64,000 nt of DNA from an uncultured Alcaligenaceae bacterium (GCA_937908115.1 CALEQZ010000043.1:1-64000); one strand, 5' to 3'; numbered from the stretch's first letter, positions 25,286 to 35,291 are shown. A program made the numbers and translations. The notes: a model not told the origin generated them from the sequence alone.

Positions 25286-26209
25286 GGATCGATTTCAGCG
25301 GCGGCACGCGCTCTCGGGCTGTCGCCGCCGGCGCTCTCCAAGCGACTGGCACAACTCGAAGAGCGACTCGGCGTGCATTTGCTCCATCGCAATACGCGTG
25401 CAATGAACCTGACCGACGAGGGACAGCTCTACTACGAGCGCGCATCACAACTGTTCGCGGACTTCGACGCGCTGGAGCAAGATGTCATGAATAGGCGCTC
25501 CGAACCCTCCGGCGTGCTACGCGTCAATGCTCCGTTGAATTTTGGCAGGGTGCGAGTCGCTCCGATGATTTCAGCGTTTTCTCAAGCCTATCCCAAGCTC
25601 GAAGTGGACCTCATCCTGTCCGATCATCCCTACAACCTCATCGAAGGTGGGTTCGATGCCGGGATCCGTTTCGGAGCGATGCCGGACTCCGGCATGCGGG
25701 CGCGCCGCATCGCTACCAACCGTCGCCATCTCTGGGCGTCGCCATCCTATCTCAAGAAGTACGGCATTCCGCAACGTCCGGAGGACTTGGTTCATCACCA
25801 ATGCATCGTCGTTCCGCGAAGCGATGACACCTACGGGGTTTGGACATTCACGCGTGGCGATACCGTTGAGACCGTCAAGGTCCATGGCGCACTGCGATGC
25901 AACGACAGTGAAGTCGCACAGGCGTGGGCGCTGGAAGGTCGGGGAATATTGATGCGCTCGGCCTGGGATACGGTGCGTTACGCCCGAAGTGGCGAACTAA
26001 GAATCGTATTGGAAGACTACGATCTCCCCAACCGCGACTTATACGTGGTCTTTCCCGAGGGCGCCGCCCAGTCGGCCAAGGTTCGTGCATTCATCGATTT
26101 CGCCGTCGCCCACCTATCCAACCTGGACGGTATCGGACCGACCAAACGCCGGCCGTCCGATCTGCCCACTGCCAAGAAAAAGCGCTCCCAAGCCAATCGG
26201 AATCAATGA
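25214..26209 (+). CDS. LysR-family transcriptional regulator
   Basis: LysR protein of about 331 residues. The helix-turn-helix reads SFFISIVRHGSISAAARALG and SPPALSKRLAQLEERLG; the effector domain holds LRVNAPLNFGRVRVAP and FDAGIRFGAMPDSGM. The motif set is that of the crypton-like AaeR/DmlR group. The start is uncertain: ATG 25214 gives an unusual 12-residue leader and ATG 25193 a longer one. Either overlaps the N-terminal codons of the divergent hydrolase gene. A Lys/Arg/Gln-rich tail (KKKRSQANRNQ) ends it. Codon use is less GC-biased than the chromosome average. It probably regulates the divergent hydrolase gene. Confidence 0.9.
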   Translation: MIPPTAIACCVATDTSFFISIVRHGSISAAARALGLSPPALSKRLAQLEERLGVHLLHRNTRAMNLTDEGQLYYERASQLFADFDALEQDVMNRRSEPSGVLRVNAPLNFGRVRVAPMISAFSQAYPKLEVDLILSDHPYNLIEGGFDAGIRFGAMPDSGMRARRIATNRRHLWASPSYLKKYGIPQRPEDLVHHQCIVVPRSDDTYGVWTFTRGDTVETVKVHGALRCNDSEVAQAWALEGRGILMRSAWDTVRYARSGELRIVLEDYDLPNRDLYVVFPEGAAQSAKVRAFIDFAVAHLSNLDGIGPTKRRPSDLPTAKKKRSQANRNQ

Positions 26210-26322
26210 CCCATGTTGGCGTGGCCTGTCGCTGATGCATTGTCAGGTATAGCCTGGTGATCGGCACAGCCACAGCCTGGCCCACTGCGCCCGATCCACC
26301 CAAAACGGCAGGAACGGACCAA

Positions 26323-27047
<725 letters not shown>

Positions 27048-27051
<4 letters not shown>

Positions 27052-27920
27052 AGTATGCGCATCCTTTTTTCCACGGCCCGCAGGCCGGCGGCGATCAGGC
27101 CGGTCAGGATCAGGTAAATGACGGCCACCGCCGACCAGATCTCCAGCGCGCGGAAGTTGGCCGCCATGATTTCCTGTCCTTGCCGGGTTAGCTCGGCCAC
27201 GCCGATGACGATGAACAGCGACGAATCCTTCAGGCTGATGATGCACTGGTTGCCCAGCGGCGGGATCATCCGCCGGAACGCCACCGGGCCGATGATGTGC
27301 GCAAGGATCTTGTAAAACGGCAGGCCCATGGCCTGCCCGGCCTCATGCAGGCCCTTGGGCACGGATTGCAGCGCGCCGCGCACGATCTCGGCGATGTATG
27401 CGCCCGAGTTGATCATCAGCGTCACGATGGCGGCGGGCTCTGCCTCGACGCGCACGTCGGCCAACACCGGCAGCGCGAAGTAGATGAACATCACCTGCAC
27501 GACGATGGGGGTGCCGCGCATGACGGCTACGTAGGCCGAGGCAATGTCGTGCAGCAGCATGCCGAAGGGCGCGGCCAGCACGGGCAAGCCCACTTCGCGC
27601 AGCGCCGGCAGCAGCATGGCTGCCAGCACCGCCGCCGCGACGATCCAATACGCTGCCTGGATGCCGCCAGCGAACCGATGCGCGAACAAGGCGTACAGCA
27701 GCACGGCGACGACCAGCACCCACGGCGCCACGGTCACGCGCCAGCCGTGGCGCAACGCGCCCTCGGGCACGCTGGCCCGCCCATAGGTTTTGGCCACGCC
27801 GGCCAGCACGCCCAACACGAAACCACCGATCAACCCCCAGAAGGTGATCTTGACGGTCATCAGCGTGCCGTCGAGCAGGTTGGGCAGCGCGTCCCAGATT
27901 ACAGACCAGTCGAAGTCCAC
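27048..27920 (-). CDS. Polar amino acid ABC transporter permease with extra membrane pair
   Basis: HisM/GlnP-family permease. The first helix follows LPNLLDGTLMTVKITFWGLIGG as usual, and the C-terminal half has the EAA-loop segment EAGQAMGLPFYKILAHII and FRALEIWSAVAVIYLIL. At 290 residues it is about 70 longer than the usual 220. The extra part, roughly residues 50-115, contains two strongly hydrophobic stretches (VLVVAVLLYALFA and YWIVAAAVLAAMLLPAL) inserted between helix 1 and the conserved AVMRGTPIVVQVMFIYF. So the protein has probably seven rather than five helices. It overlaps the ATPase gene by four bases. Confidence 0.93.
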
Positions 27921-28041
27921 GATGTCCCCCCGGAACCTGCGGGCCGGGACATGGCCACGGCGTCCGCGTCAAACGACGGGCCGGCCGCAAGCCGCGCGGC
28001 GGCGGCGCGGCCGGCGACCGGCATGCAGGCGCTGCAGCCGC

Positions 28042-28794
28042 TTACGGCTGCTTGCCGAACCACTTCTCGTAGATGGCGTCGTACTGGCCGTTGGCCTTCA
28101 GCGCGGCGAGCGCCTTGTTGACTTGCGGGACCAGCTCGCTGCCCTTGGGGAAGGCGATGCCATAGAAGTCGCCGCTCTTGACGGTGCCGGCCACCTTGAC
28201 GCGGCCTTTGCCTGCCGTGTTGGCGTAGTACTGGACGTTGGGCGTGTCGTGCACGGCGGCATCGACGCGGCCGGTGGCCAGCTCCAGGTAGGCGTTGTCG
28301 ATGTTGGGGAAGAGCTTGAGCTTGGCGCCGGGCACCTGTTCGCGCAAGAAGTCAACCGTGGCCGTGCCGGTCTTGACCGCGACGGTCTTGCCAACCAGGT
28401 CCTGCGCCGTCTTGATGTTGTCATTCTTGCTGCTGACCAGGATGGCCAGGCCGCTTTCATAATAGGGATCGGAGAAGTCGATCACCTTCTTGCGGTCGTC
28501 GCGGATGGTGATGCCGGCCAGCGCCACATCGATGTTGCGCGTCTGCAGGCCCGGGATGATGCCGTTGAAGTCCATGGGCTGCAGCTTGTACTTCAGGTTC
28601 AGCTCCTTGGCGATGGCGGCCCACAGGTCGATGTCGAACCCGGTATACGTGTTGCCCTGCTTGAATTCGAAAGGCACGAACGCGGTGTCGGTGGCGACGA
28701 TCAGTTCGCGTTCCTGGGCCGTCGCCGCGGGGGCAAACGCGCCCAGGGCGAGGGACATGCCGGCCAGCATGGCGGCGAATTTGGCTTTGATCAT
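28042..28794 (-). CDS. Polar amino acid ABC transporter periplasmic receptor
   Basis: Family 3 solute-binding protein, 250 residues, GlnH-like. A signal peptide ends near AATA|Q (residue 26). Motifs are LIVATDTAFVPFEFKQG, YTGFDIDLWAAIAKEL, PGLQTRNIDVALAGITIRD and the ligand arginine in TIRDDRKKVIDFSDPYY. AGGAG eight bases before the ATG. It lies 121 bp ahead of the permease gene with no clear terminator, so receptor, permease and ATPase are probably one operon with higher receptor expression. Glutamine is the most likely ligand by similarity only. Confidence 0.94.
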   Translation of the reverse strand: MIKAKFAAMLAGMSLALGAFAPAATAQERELIVATDTAFVPFEFKQGNTYTGFDIDLWAAIAKELNLKYKLQPMDFNGIIPGLQTRNIDVALAGITIRDDRKKVIDFSDPYYESGLAILVSSKNDNIKTAQDLVGKTVAVKTGTATVDFLREQVPGAKLKLFPNIDNAYLELATGRVDAAVHDTPNVQYYANTAGKGRVKVAGTVKSGDFYGIAFPKGSELVPQVNKALAALKANGQYDAIYEKWFGKQP

Positions 28795-29001
28795 GACAGG
28801 CTCCTATACGGGTCGGACGCTCGGACGCGACGGCCGGTCCGGATGGTTTGACGACGAATGGGACCGGGGTCGGAACGCCCGCCTGGCCCGTGTGGGGCAC
28901 GGCGGGACGCTGGAGCGAATCTTAGCGCATCCGTCCCCTTCTCCGACAGCGCCGCGGCCCGCCGGGACGGGCCATTACAATGACCGCAAGCCGGAGAACC
29001 C

Positions 29002-30024
29002 ATGCCATTCAAACTTCAAACGATTTGCGGACCGCGCCGCAGGATCGGCCAGGAAATCGGCAAGCTGGCCCGACCGCGCATGGCCGCTTACCTGGCGCAA
29101 AGCCCGGTCTGGGCGGCGCTGCGTCCCTGGCGCGGCCACGCCTACCTGGACGAATTGGCCGGCTGCGTGCAGCGCGCGTTGCCGTCGGTCTGGGAAGAGT
29201 TCGAAGGACTGGCCGAAGGCCTGCGCATGCCGCTGCCCGACGTGCTGCTGTGGCACTGCCGCGGCGAGCTGCTGCACAGCGCGCCCGAGGGTTGCACGTC
29301 GATTGCCTGGCATGGCACGGACGGCACGCGCTGGATCGGCCATAACGAGGATGGCGACCCTTACCTGTACGGCCGCTGCCTGTTGCTGGACGTGCGGCCC
29401 GACGACGCGCCGGGCTATGTCGCCTTCGCCTATCCGGGGTCGCTGCCGGGACACACCTTCGGCGCCAACCGGGCCGGACTGGTCCAGGTCATCAACAACC
29501 TGCGCACGCGCCGGCGCCATGCCGGGGTGCCGCGCATGTTCCTGGCGCGCGCCGTGCTGGACTGCGCGACGCTGGACCAGGCCCTGGCAGTGCTGCAGTC
29601 GCATCCGCGCGCCGGCGGCTTTCACCACCTGCTCGGCGCGGCGCGCGAGCCGCGCATCGTGGGCGTGGAAGCCGCCCCCGGCCTATGCTCGGTGCAGGAA
29701 GTCACGCGCGGCACGGCGCACGCCAACCACTTGACGCATCCGGGCGCCGAGCGCGTGCCGCAAATCGTCACCGACTCTTCGCGCGCGCGGCAAAGCCGGG
29801 CCGAGAACCTGATGGATACCTGGCCGCCGCAAGCCGACGGGGACACGGTCGTGGCGGCGCTACTCGACGAGCAAGGCCCGCTGCCCATCCTGCGGCGCGC
29901 GCCCGATGATCCCGACCAGGAAAACACCCTGGCCACGGCACTGTTCGAAATGCGCGACGGCGGCCTTGCCCTGCGCATTCATGACCGCAGCCCGGAGCCT
30001 GTGCTCACCCTGCCGATCCTCTAG
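29002..30024 (+). CDS. C45-type Ntn-hydrolase (acyltransferase-like peptidase)
   Basis: Protein of 340 residues resembling the peptidase C45 / acyl-CoA:6-aminopenicillanate acyltransferase family. These are autocatalytic N-terminal-nucleophile enzymes in which a cysteine becomes the new N-terminus. The candidate nucleophile is C98 in PEGCTSIAWHG, followed by the family-like RWIGHNEDGDP and later GANRAGLVQVINNL. GGAG precedes the ATG. It has no signal peptide. It is divergent from the amino acid receptor gene and convergent with 5-oxoprolinase. It probably acts on an amide or acyl-amino bond; the substrate is unknown. Confidence 0.8.
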   Translation: MPFKLQTICGPRRRIGQEIGKLARPRMAAYLAQSPVWAALRPWRGHAYLDELAGCVQRALPSVWEEFEGLAEGLRMPLPDVLLWHCRGELLHSAPEGCTSIAWHGTDGTRWIGHNEDGDPYLYGRCLLLDVRPDDAPGYVAFAYPGSLPGHTFGANRAGLVQVINNLRTRRRHAGVPRMFLARAVLDCATLDQALAVLQSHPRAGGFHHLLGAAREPRIVGVEAAPGLCSVQEVTRGTAHANHLTHPGAERVPQIVTDSSRARQSRAENLMDTWPPQADGDTVVAALLDEQGPLPILRRAPDDPDQENTLATALFEMRDGGLALRIHDRSPEPVLTLPIL

Positions 30025-30042
30025 GCGCGGCCCAGGCCGCGC
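30025..30042. terminator. Possible bidirectional hairpin between convergent genes
   Basis: GCGCGGCC-CA-GGCCGCGC forms a perfect eight-base stem directly after the C45 peptidase stop codon. A weaker GGGCG/CGCCC repeat follows at 30043-30058, before the 5-oxoprolinase stop. Neither has a U-tract, so this may be a Rho-assisted or bidirectional pause rather than a true intrinsic terminator. Confidence 0.35.
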
Positions 30043-30057
30043 GGGCGTACGTGCGCC

Positions 30058-33000
30058 CTAGGCCGCGGGCGGCCCGTAACCGCCGCCTCCCGGCGTTTCC
30101 ACCACGAAGACGTCGCCCGGATTGAGCTGCGCGCTGTCCTGCGGACCCAGCTCCTGGACGGTGCCGTCGGCGCGCTCGATGTAGTTGCGGCCGACCTTGC
30201 CGGGCTGGCCGCCTGCCAGCCCGAATGGCGCGTGCAGGCGGTTGTTCGACAGGATGGCCGCGGTCATGGGCTCCAGGAAGCGCACGCGGCGCACCCCGCC
30301 GTCGCCGCCGCGCCAGCGTCCCGCCCCGCCCGAGCCGGCGCGGATCTCGTAGGACTCCAGCCGCACCGGGAAGCGCAGCTCCAGGATTTCCGGGTCGGTC
30401 AGCCGCGAGTTGGTCATGTGCGCTTGCACCACCGACGTGCCGTCGAAGCCGCCTGCCTCCTCGAAGGGCTTGCCCAGTTCGCGCGGACCCGCACCGGTGC
30501 CGCCGGCGATGGTTTCGTAGTATTGGTAGCGGTCGTTGCCGAAGGTGAAGTTGTTCATCGTGCCCTGGCTGGCGGCCAGCACGCCCAGCGCCCCATACAA
30601 GGCGTTGACGATGCACATCGAGGTCTCGACGTTGCCGGCCACCACCGCCGCCGGCGGGTTCGGGCGCAGCATCGAGCCTTGCGGCACGATGATCTCGATG
30701 GGTTTCAGGCACCCTGCGTTCAGCGGGATCTCGTCGTCGACGAGGGTACGGAACACATATAGCACCGCAGCCACGGCGATCGCCGCCGGCGCGTTGAAGT
30801 TGTTGGCCAGCTGGGCCGACGTGCCGGTGAAGTCCACGACCGCGCTGCGCGCCTGGCGGTCGACCTTGACGGCCACCTTGATCACCGCGCCGTTGTCCAG
30901 CGGGTACTCGTAGCTGCCATCCTTCAAGACCGTGATGACGCGGCGCACCGATTCCTCGGCGTTGTCCTGCACGTGGCCCATGTAGGCACGGACCACGTCC
31001 AGGCCGAAGTGCTCGCACATGCGCAGCAGTTCCTGCACGCCCTTTTCGTTGGCGGCGATCTGCGCGCGCAGGTCGGCCAGGTTCTGGTCCGGGTTGCGCG
31101 CCGGCCACTTGCCGCTGGCCAAAATGGCGCGCGCGGCGTCCTCGCGGAATTCCCCTTCGCGCACCAGCTGGAAGTTGGTGAACAGCACGCCCTCGTCCTC
31201 CAGCGTGCGCGAATCCGGCGGCATGGACCCCGGCGTGGTCCCGCCGATGTCGGCGTGGTGGCCGCGCGAGCCGACGAAGAACAGGATGCGCTGCGGCGAG
31301 GACGGGTCGAACACCGGCGTGATCACCGTCACGTCCGGCAGGTGGGTGCCACCGTGGTAAGGGTCGTTCACGACATAGGCGTCCCCAGGCCGCATGCGCC
31401 CGGCGTTTTCGCGCATCACCGTCTTGATCGACTCGCTCATCGATCCCAGGTGCACCGGCATGTGCGGGGCGTTGGCGATCAGGTTGCCTTCGGCGTCGAA
31501 GATCGCGCAGCTGAAGTCGAGCCGCTCCTTGATGTTGACCGAGTAGGCGGTGTTCTGCAGGCGGTAGCCCATCTGCTCGGCGATGGACATGAACAGGTTG
31601 TTGAACACCTCCAGCATGACCGGATCGGCCGCAGTGCCCACTGCGCGCCGCTCGGGGCGCGCCTTGACGCGGCGCAGCACCAAATGGTCGCGCGGCGTGA
31701 CCTCGGCCTGCCAGCCGGCTTCCACCACCGTGGTCTGGTTGGGTTCCGAAATGATGGCCGGACCATCGATGCGGTCGCCTTGGACCAGGTCCTCGCGCAC
31801 GTACAGCGGCGTGTCGCACCACTGACCCTCGCTGTACATGCGCACCGTCGACCGCGGCGCAAGCGGCCCTTCCCGCCTACGCTGCGGCACGGCCTCGTCC
31901 ACGCGCTCGCCGCCGCCGCTGGCTTCGACCGAAATCGTCTCGACCACGAGTTCGCGGCCCGGCATCAGGAAGGAGTAGCGCTGCCGGTACGCGGCCTCGA
32001 AGGCTTGCTTCATCTGTGCGAGCGTGCCGAACGGCACCTCCAGCGCGGTATCGGTACCGCGGTACTTCAGGTGGACGCGCCGCGTCACCGAGATATCACC
32101 CTGCGGCACGTGCTGGCGGCGCAGCTCGGCCTCGGCCTGGCCGGCCAGCGCGTCCAGCCCTGCACCCAGCTCTGGCATGAGCGACTCGTCCAGGGTCTTT
32201 TCCACCGTTTGCTGGCGCATCTCGGCCTGGTCGGCCAGGCCCATGCCGTAGGCGGACAACACGCCGCCCAACGGGTGGGCGAACACCGTGTTCATGCCTA
32301 GCGCATCGGCGACCAGGCAGGCATGCTGGCCGCCTGCGCCGCCGAAGGTCGTCAGCGCGTAGCCGGTCACGTCGTGGCCGCGCTGCACCGAGATGCGCTT
32401 GATCGCTTCGGCCATGTTGCCCACGGCGATCTCCAGAAAGCCCGCCGCCAGCGCCTCGGGCGTCATGGCTCGCCCAGTGTCGCGCTCGACCTGTTCGGCC
32501 ATTTCGGCAAAGCGCTGCTCGACGATATCGCGATCCAGCGGCTGGTCGGCGTTCGGGCCGAACACGCGTGGGAAATAATCGGGCTGGATCTTGCCCAGCA
32601 TGACGTTGCAGTCGGTCACCGTCAGCGGCCCGCCGCGCCGGTAGCAAGCCGGGCCTGGATTGGCCCCGGCCGAATCCGGGCCGACGCGCAGGCGTGCGCC
32701 GTCAAAGTGCAGGATGGACCCGCCACCGGCTGCCACGGTGTGGATGCTCATCATGGGCGCGCGCATGCGCACGCCGGCGACCTGCGTTTCGAACTCGCGC
32801 TCGAACTCGCCCGCGTAGTGCGAGACGTCGGTGGACGTGCCGCCCATGTCAAAGCCGATGACGCGCTTGAACCCGGCCAGTTCGCTGGTGCGCGCCATGC
32901 CGACGATGCCACCGGCCGGTCCGGACAGGATGGCGTCCTTGCCGCGAAAGCGGTGCGCGTCGGTCAGTCCCCCGCTCGATTGCATGAACATCAGCCGCAC

Positions 33001-33690
33001 GCCCGGCAATTCGCTTGCCACCTGGTCGACGTAACGGCGCAGGATGGGTGACAGGTAGGCGTCGACCACCGTGGTGTCGCCGCGCGAGACGAACTTGATC
33101 AAGGGGCTGGTTTCGTGCGAGGTGGAAACCTGCGTGAAGCCGATTTCCTTGGCGATGGCGGCGGCGCGCTGCTCGTGCTGCGGCGACTGCCACGCGTGCA
33201 TGAACACGATGGCCACGGCGCGCACGCCACTGTCGTAGGCCTGCTGCATGCGCGCGCGCAGCGATTGCTCGTCCAGCGGGCGCACCACCGAGCCATCGGC
33301 GGCCAGCCGCTCGTCGGCCTCGACCACCGCCTCATAGAGCATCTCTGGCAGGACGATGTGCCGCTCGAACAGCCGCGGCCGGTTCTGGTAGGCGATACGC
33401 AGCGCGTCGCGAAAGCCGCGCGTGGTCACTAGCAGCGTGCGCTCGCCCTTGCGCTCGAGCAGCGCGTTGGTGGCCACGGTCGTGCCCATCTTCACGCAGT
33501 CGATGCGGTCGGCCGGCACGGGCTCGCCCGGGGCCAGCCCGAGCAGCTTGCGTATACCGGCCACGGCCGCGTCGCGATACTGCTCCGGGTTCTCCGACAG
33601 CAGCTTGGCCGTGACCAGGGTGCCGTCGGGCCGGCGCGCGACGATGTCAGTAAACGTGCCGCCGCGGTCTATCCAAAATTGCCATTTCAT
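30058..33690 (-). CDS. 5-oxoprolinase, fused HyuA-HyuB type
   Basis: ATP-dependent opening of 5-oxoproline to glutamate, closing the gamma-glutamyl cycle. The 1210 residues fuse a HyuA-like half (1 to about 680) and a HyuB-like half (about 690-1210). The first half holds DRGGTFTDIVARRPDG, MGTTVATNALLERKG and IGFDMGGTSTDVS. The second holds LEVFNNLFMSIAEQMGYRLQ and VHLGSMSESI; GGGGYGPP ends the protein. This is the eukaryote-like single-chain layout; many bacteria have separate subunits. A hydantoinase role is the main alternative. The gene lies 60 bp downstream of a MarR-like regulator gene on the same strand, so it is probably controlled from that promoter. Confidence 0.9.
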   Translation of the reverse strand: MKWQFWIDRGGTFTDIVARRPDGTLVTAKLLSENPEQYRDAAVAGIRKLLGLAPGEPVPADRIDCVKMGTTVATNALLERKGERTLLVTTRGFRDALRIAYQNRPRLFERHIVLPEMLYEAVVEADERLAADGSVVRPLDEQSLRARMQQAYDSGVRAVAIVFMHAWQSPQHEQRAAAIAKEIGFTQVSTSHETSPLIKFVSRGDTTVVDAYLSPILRRYVDQVASELPGVRLMFMQSSGGLTDAHRFRGKDAILSGPAGGIVGMARTSELAGFKRVIGFDMGGTSTDVSHYAGEFEREFETQVAGVRMRAPMMSIHTVAAGGGSILHFDGARLRVGPDSAGANPGPACYRRGGPLTVTDCNVMLGKIQPDYFPRVFGPNADQPLDRDIVEQRFAEMAEQVERDTGRAMTPEALAAGFLEIAVGNMAEAIKRISVQRGHDVTGYALTTFGGAGGQHACLVADALGMNTVFAHPLGGVLSAYGMGLADQAEMRQQTVEKTLDESLMPELGAGLDALAGQAEAELRRQHVPQGDISVTRRVHLKYRGTDTALEVPFGTLAQMKQAFEAAYRQRYSFLMPGRELVVETISVEASGGGERVDEAVPQRRREGPLAPRSTVRMYSEGQWCDTPLYVREDLVQGDRIDGPAIISEPNQTTVVEAGWQAEVTPRDHLVLRRVKARPERRAVGTAADPVMLEVFNNLFMSIAEQMGYRLQNTAYSVNIKERLDFSCAIFDAEGNLIANAPHMPVHLGSMSESIKTVMRENAGRMRPGDAYVVNDPYHGGTHLPDVTVITPVFDPSSPQRILFFVGSRGHHADIGGTTPGSMPPDSRTLEDEGVLFTNFQLVREGEFREDAARAILASGKWPARNPDQNLADLRAQIAANEKGVQELLRMCEHFGLDVVRAYMGHVQDNAEESVRRVITVLKDGSYEYPLDNGAVIKVAVKVDRQARSAVVDFTGTSAQLANNFNAPAAIAVAAVLYVFRTLVDDEIPLNAGCLKPIEIIVPQGSMLRPNPPAAVVAGNVETSMCIVNALYGALGVLAASQGTMNNFTFGNDRYQYYETIAGGTGAGPRELGKPFEEAGGFDGTSVVQAHMTNSRLTDPEILELRFPVRLESYEIRAGSGGAGRWRGGDGGVRRVRFLEPMTAAILSNNRLHAPFGLAGGQPGKVGRNYIERADGTVQELGPQDSAQLNPGDVFVVETPGGGGYGPPAA

Positions 33691-33750
33691 GCGAATCGTC
33701 CTTGTCGTTGCCTTGATTGGTCCATGCGGCCGCGCCGCGCCCTGCCCGTC

Positions 33751-34257
33751 CTACAGCGACGTGGCCGCGCGCGCGGCCTGGTCGTACAGCCCGGACAGCG
33801 CGCGCAACGCCGTGCCCAGCTGACGCGTGATTTCCGGCCCGATCCCGCCGGCCGTCTCCAACCCGTCCAGCAGGCATTGCTCGCGGATGCGGGCGTAGCG
33901 CCCGATGGCGTCGGCGCCGGCGGGGGTGACCGAATACAGCACCTCCTTGCCGCTGCGCGTGCCCCGCACCACGCCCAGCCGCTCCAGCTTCTTGAGCGAA
34001 TAGCTGACGATGTGCGTGTCCTCGACGTTGAGCGTGAAGCAGATGTCGGCCAGCTTCTTGGGCCGCTGGCGGTGGTAGACGTGGTGCAGCACCATCACGT
34101 CGGTGGCGGTCAGGTCGGGCAGGCCGGCCGCGGCCATGCAGCGCACCGTCCAACGGTTGAAGGCATGGCTGGCGATCATCAGCCCGAACTCGACCTCGGA
34201 CAGGTCGGGGGCGCGCTCGGCCAGGTGGGCCGACGACGCGATCAGCGTTTTCTTCAT
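33751..34257 (-). CDS. MarR-type winged-helix regulator
   Basis: Protein of 168 residues with a winged helix-turn-helix in the middle: LTATDVMVLHHVYHRQRPKK, then LADICFTLNVEDTHIVSYSLKK and the wing VRGTRSGKEVLYSVTPAG. It probably dimerises through terminal helices. The ATG of MKKTLIASS was preferred to an upstream in-frame codon that would fall in the operator. A near-perfect 25-bp palindrome covering the -35 and spacer of its own promoter lies 44 bp upstream, strong support for autorepression. The 5-oxoprolinase gene follows by 60 bp, making it a likely target. The ligand is unknown. Confidence 0.87.
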   Translation of the reverse strand: MKKTLIASSAHLAERAPDLSEVEFGLMIASHAFNRWTVRCMAAAGLPDLTATDVMVLHHVYHRQRPKKLADICFTLNVEDTHIVSYSLKKLERLGVVRGTRSGKEVLYSVTPAGADAIGRYARIREQCLLDGLETAGGIGPEITRQLGTALRALSGLYDQAARAATSL

Positions 34258-34291
34258 CGTCGCTCGTTGCTGCCGGATGGGATGGTGCGTG

Positions 34292-34320
34292 ATGATAGTG
34301 ATTCGTTCATAATTTATCAA
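34292..34320 (-). promoter_or_regulatory. Sigma-70 promoter of the MarR-like gene
   Basis: On the minus strand, TTGATA (34320-34315) and TATCAT (34297-34292) are separated by exactly 17 bases. Each differs from the consensus hexamer by one base. The start should be near 34285, leaving a leader of about 28 nt. The promoter lies inside the 25-bp palindrome, so the regulator binding there would block RNA polymerase. Confidence 0.75.
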
Positions 34321-34325
34321 CGAAT
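34301..34325. promoter_or_regulatory. 25-bp palindromic operator
   Basis: The sequence is ATTCGTT-c-ATAA-t-TTAT-c-AACGAAT. All 11 paired positions outside the two c/c pairs and the central base are symmetric. It lies in the AT-rich 101-bp gap between the divergent MarR-like and LysR genes and overlaps the MarR-like promoter. It is the most regular dyad in the window and a plausible binding site for the MarR-like dimer, which could regulate both flanking genes. Confidence 0.8.
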
Positions 34326-34358
34326 TATCTACAAAAAAGTTTTCAAGGGGGATTGCGC

Positions 34359-35291
34359 ATGAACACGCGCTTACTCGAAACCTTTCTCTGGGTCGCGCAG
34401 CTGCGCAGCTTCAAAGGCGCGGCCGCGCGGCTGAACCTGACGCAGGCGGCAGTCTCTGGGCGCATCGCCGCGCTGGAAAGCGACCTGGGCAACCAGTTAT
34501 TCGAGCGGGCCGGCCGCGACGTCCAGCTCACGCCCGCCGGGTGTGCCCTACTGCACCATGCGCAGCGGCTACTCGACGCCGACCGTGCCATGCGCCAGGC
34601 ACTGCAGCAGCCGCAACCGCTGCGCGGCACGGTCCGGGTGGGCATCGTCGAATCCATCGTGCATACGTGGTTCCGGCCCTTCGTGGCCGCCTTGCAGCAC
34701 ACCTACCCGGACATCGAGATCGAACTGACCACCGAATCGACACGCCGGCTGCAAGACCTGCTCAAGCGCGGCCGTGTGGACGCGATCCTGCAGACCGACC
34801 CGGTGGTCGGCGAAGACATCCGCAACCGCGACCTGGGAACGCTCGCCATGGGCTGGATTTGCGCGACTGATGCGGCGATTCCTTCGCACGCGCCCCTGGC
34901 CGACCTGCTTGCCTGGCCGATGGTGACCTTTCCCCGCTACTCGCAGCCGCACATGCAGCTGCTCGAAGTCATCGACCGCGCAGGGCTGCGTCCCGGGCGC
35001 CTGCATTTCGTCTCTTCGATCGCCGCCAGCATGCAGTTGGTCGAAACCGGCATGGGGCTGGGTGTGCTGCCCATTGCCGCGGTCCAGGCGGGACTGGACG
35101 CGGGCCGTTACCGGCGCGTGACCTGCGAATACGAACTGCCGGACTTGCACCTGGTGGCCAGTTGGCGGCCCGACCCCGTGGCCGGCCTGGCCGAAGCCGT
35201 CGTCGGCCTGGCGCAGGAACAAATGCGGCGCTACGCGCGCGAAGTGACCACGGCCACCGCCCCGCGCGAGTGCGCGGCCCTGCTGCCGTAG
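34359..35291 (+). CDS. LysR-family transcriptional regulator
   Basis: LysR protein of 310 residues. The N-terminal helix-turn-helix runs MNTRLLETFLWVAQLRSFKG to LTQAAVSGRIAALESDLGNQ, and the effector domain has LRGTVRVGIVESIVHTWFRP. It resembles the LysR protein at 45.9-46.9 kb (shared IVESIVHTW / VAETIVQTW pattern). AAGGGGG eight bases before the ATG sets the start; a TTG two codons upstream is less likely. It is divergent from the MarR-like gene and lies upstream of a TRAP transporter locus, which it probably controls. Confidence 0.92.
   Translation: MNTRLLETFLWVAQLRSFKGAAARLNLTQAAVSGRIAALESDLGNQLFERAGRDVQLTPAGCALLHHAQRLLDADRAMRQALQQPQPLRGTVRVGIVESIVHTWFRPFVAALQHTYPDIEIELTTESTRRLQDLLKRGRVDAILQTDPVVGEDIRNRDLGTLAMGWICATDAAIPSHAPLADLLAWPMVTFPRYSQPHMQLLEVIDRAGLRPGRLHFVSSIAASMQLVETGMGLGVLPIAAVQAGLDAGRYRRVTCEYELPDLHLVASWRPDPVAGLAEAVVGLAQEQMRRYAREVTTATAPRECAALLP

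Noticed and set aside
25132..25392. Minus-strand 86-codon frame with a hydrophobic segment over the LysR/hydrolase overlap
   Set aside because: It overlaps both recognised genes in another frame and has no family pattern.
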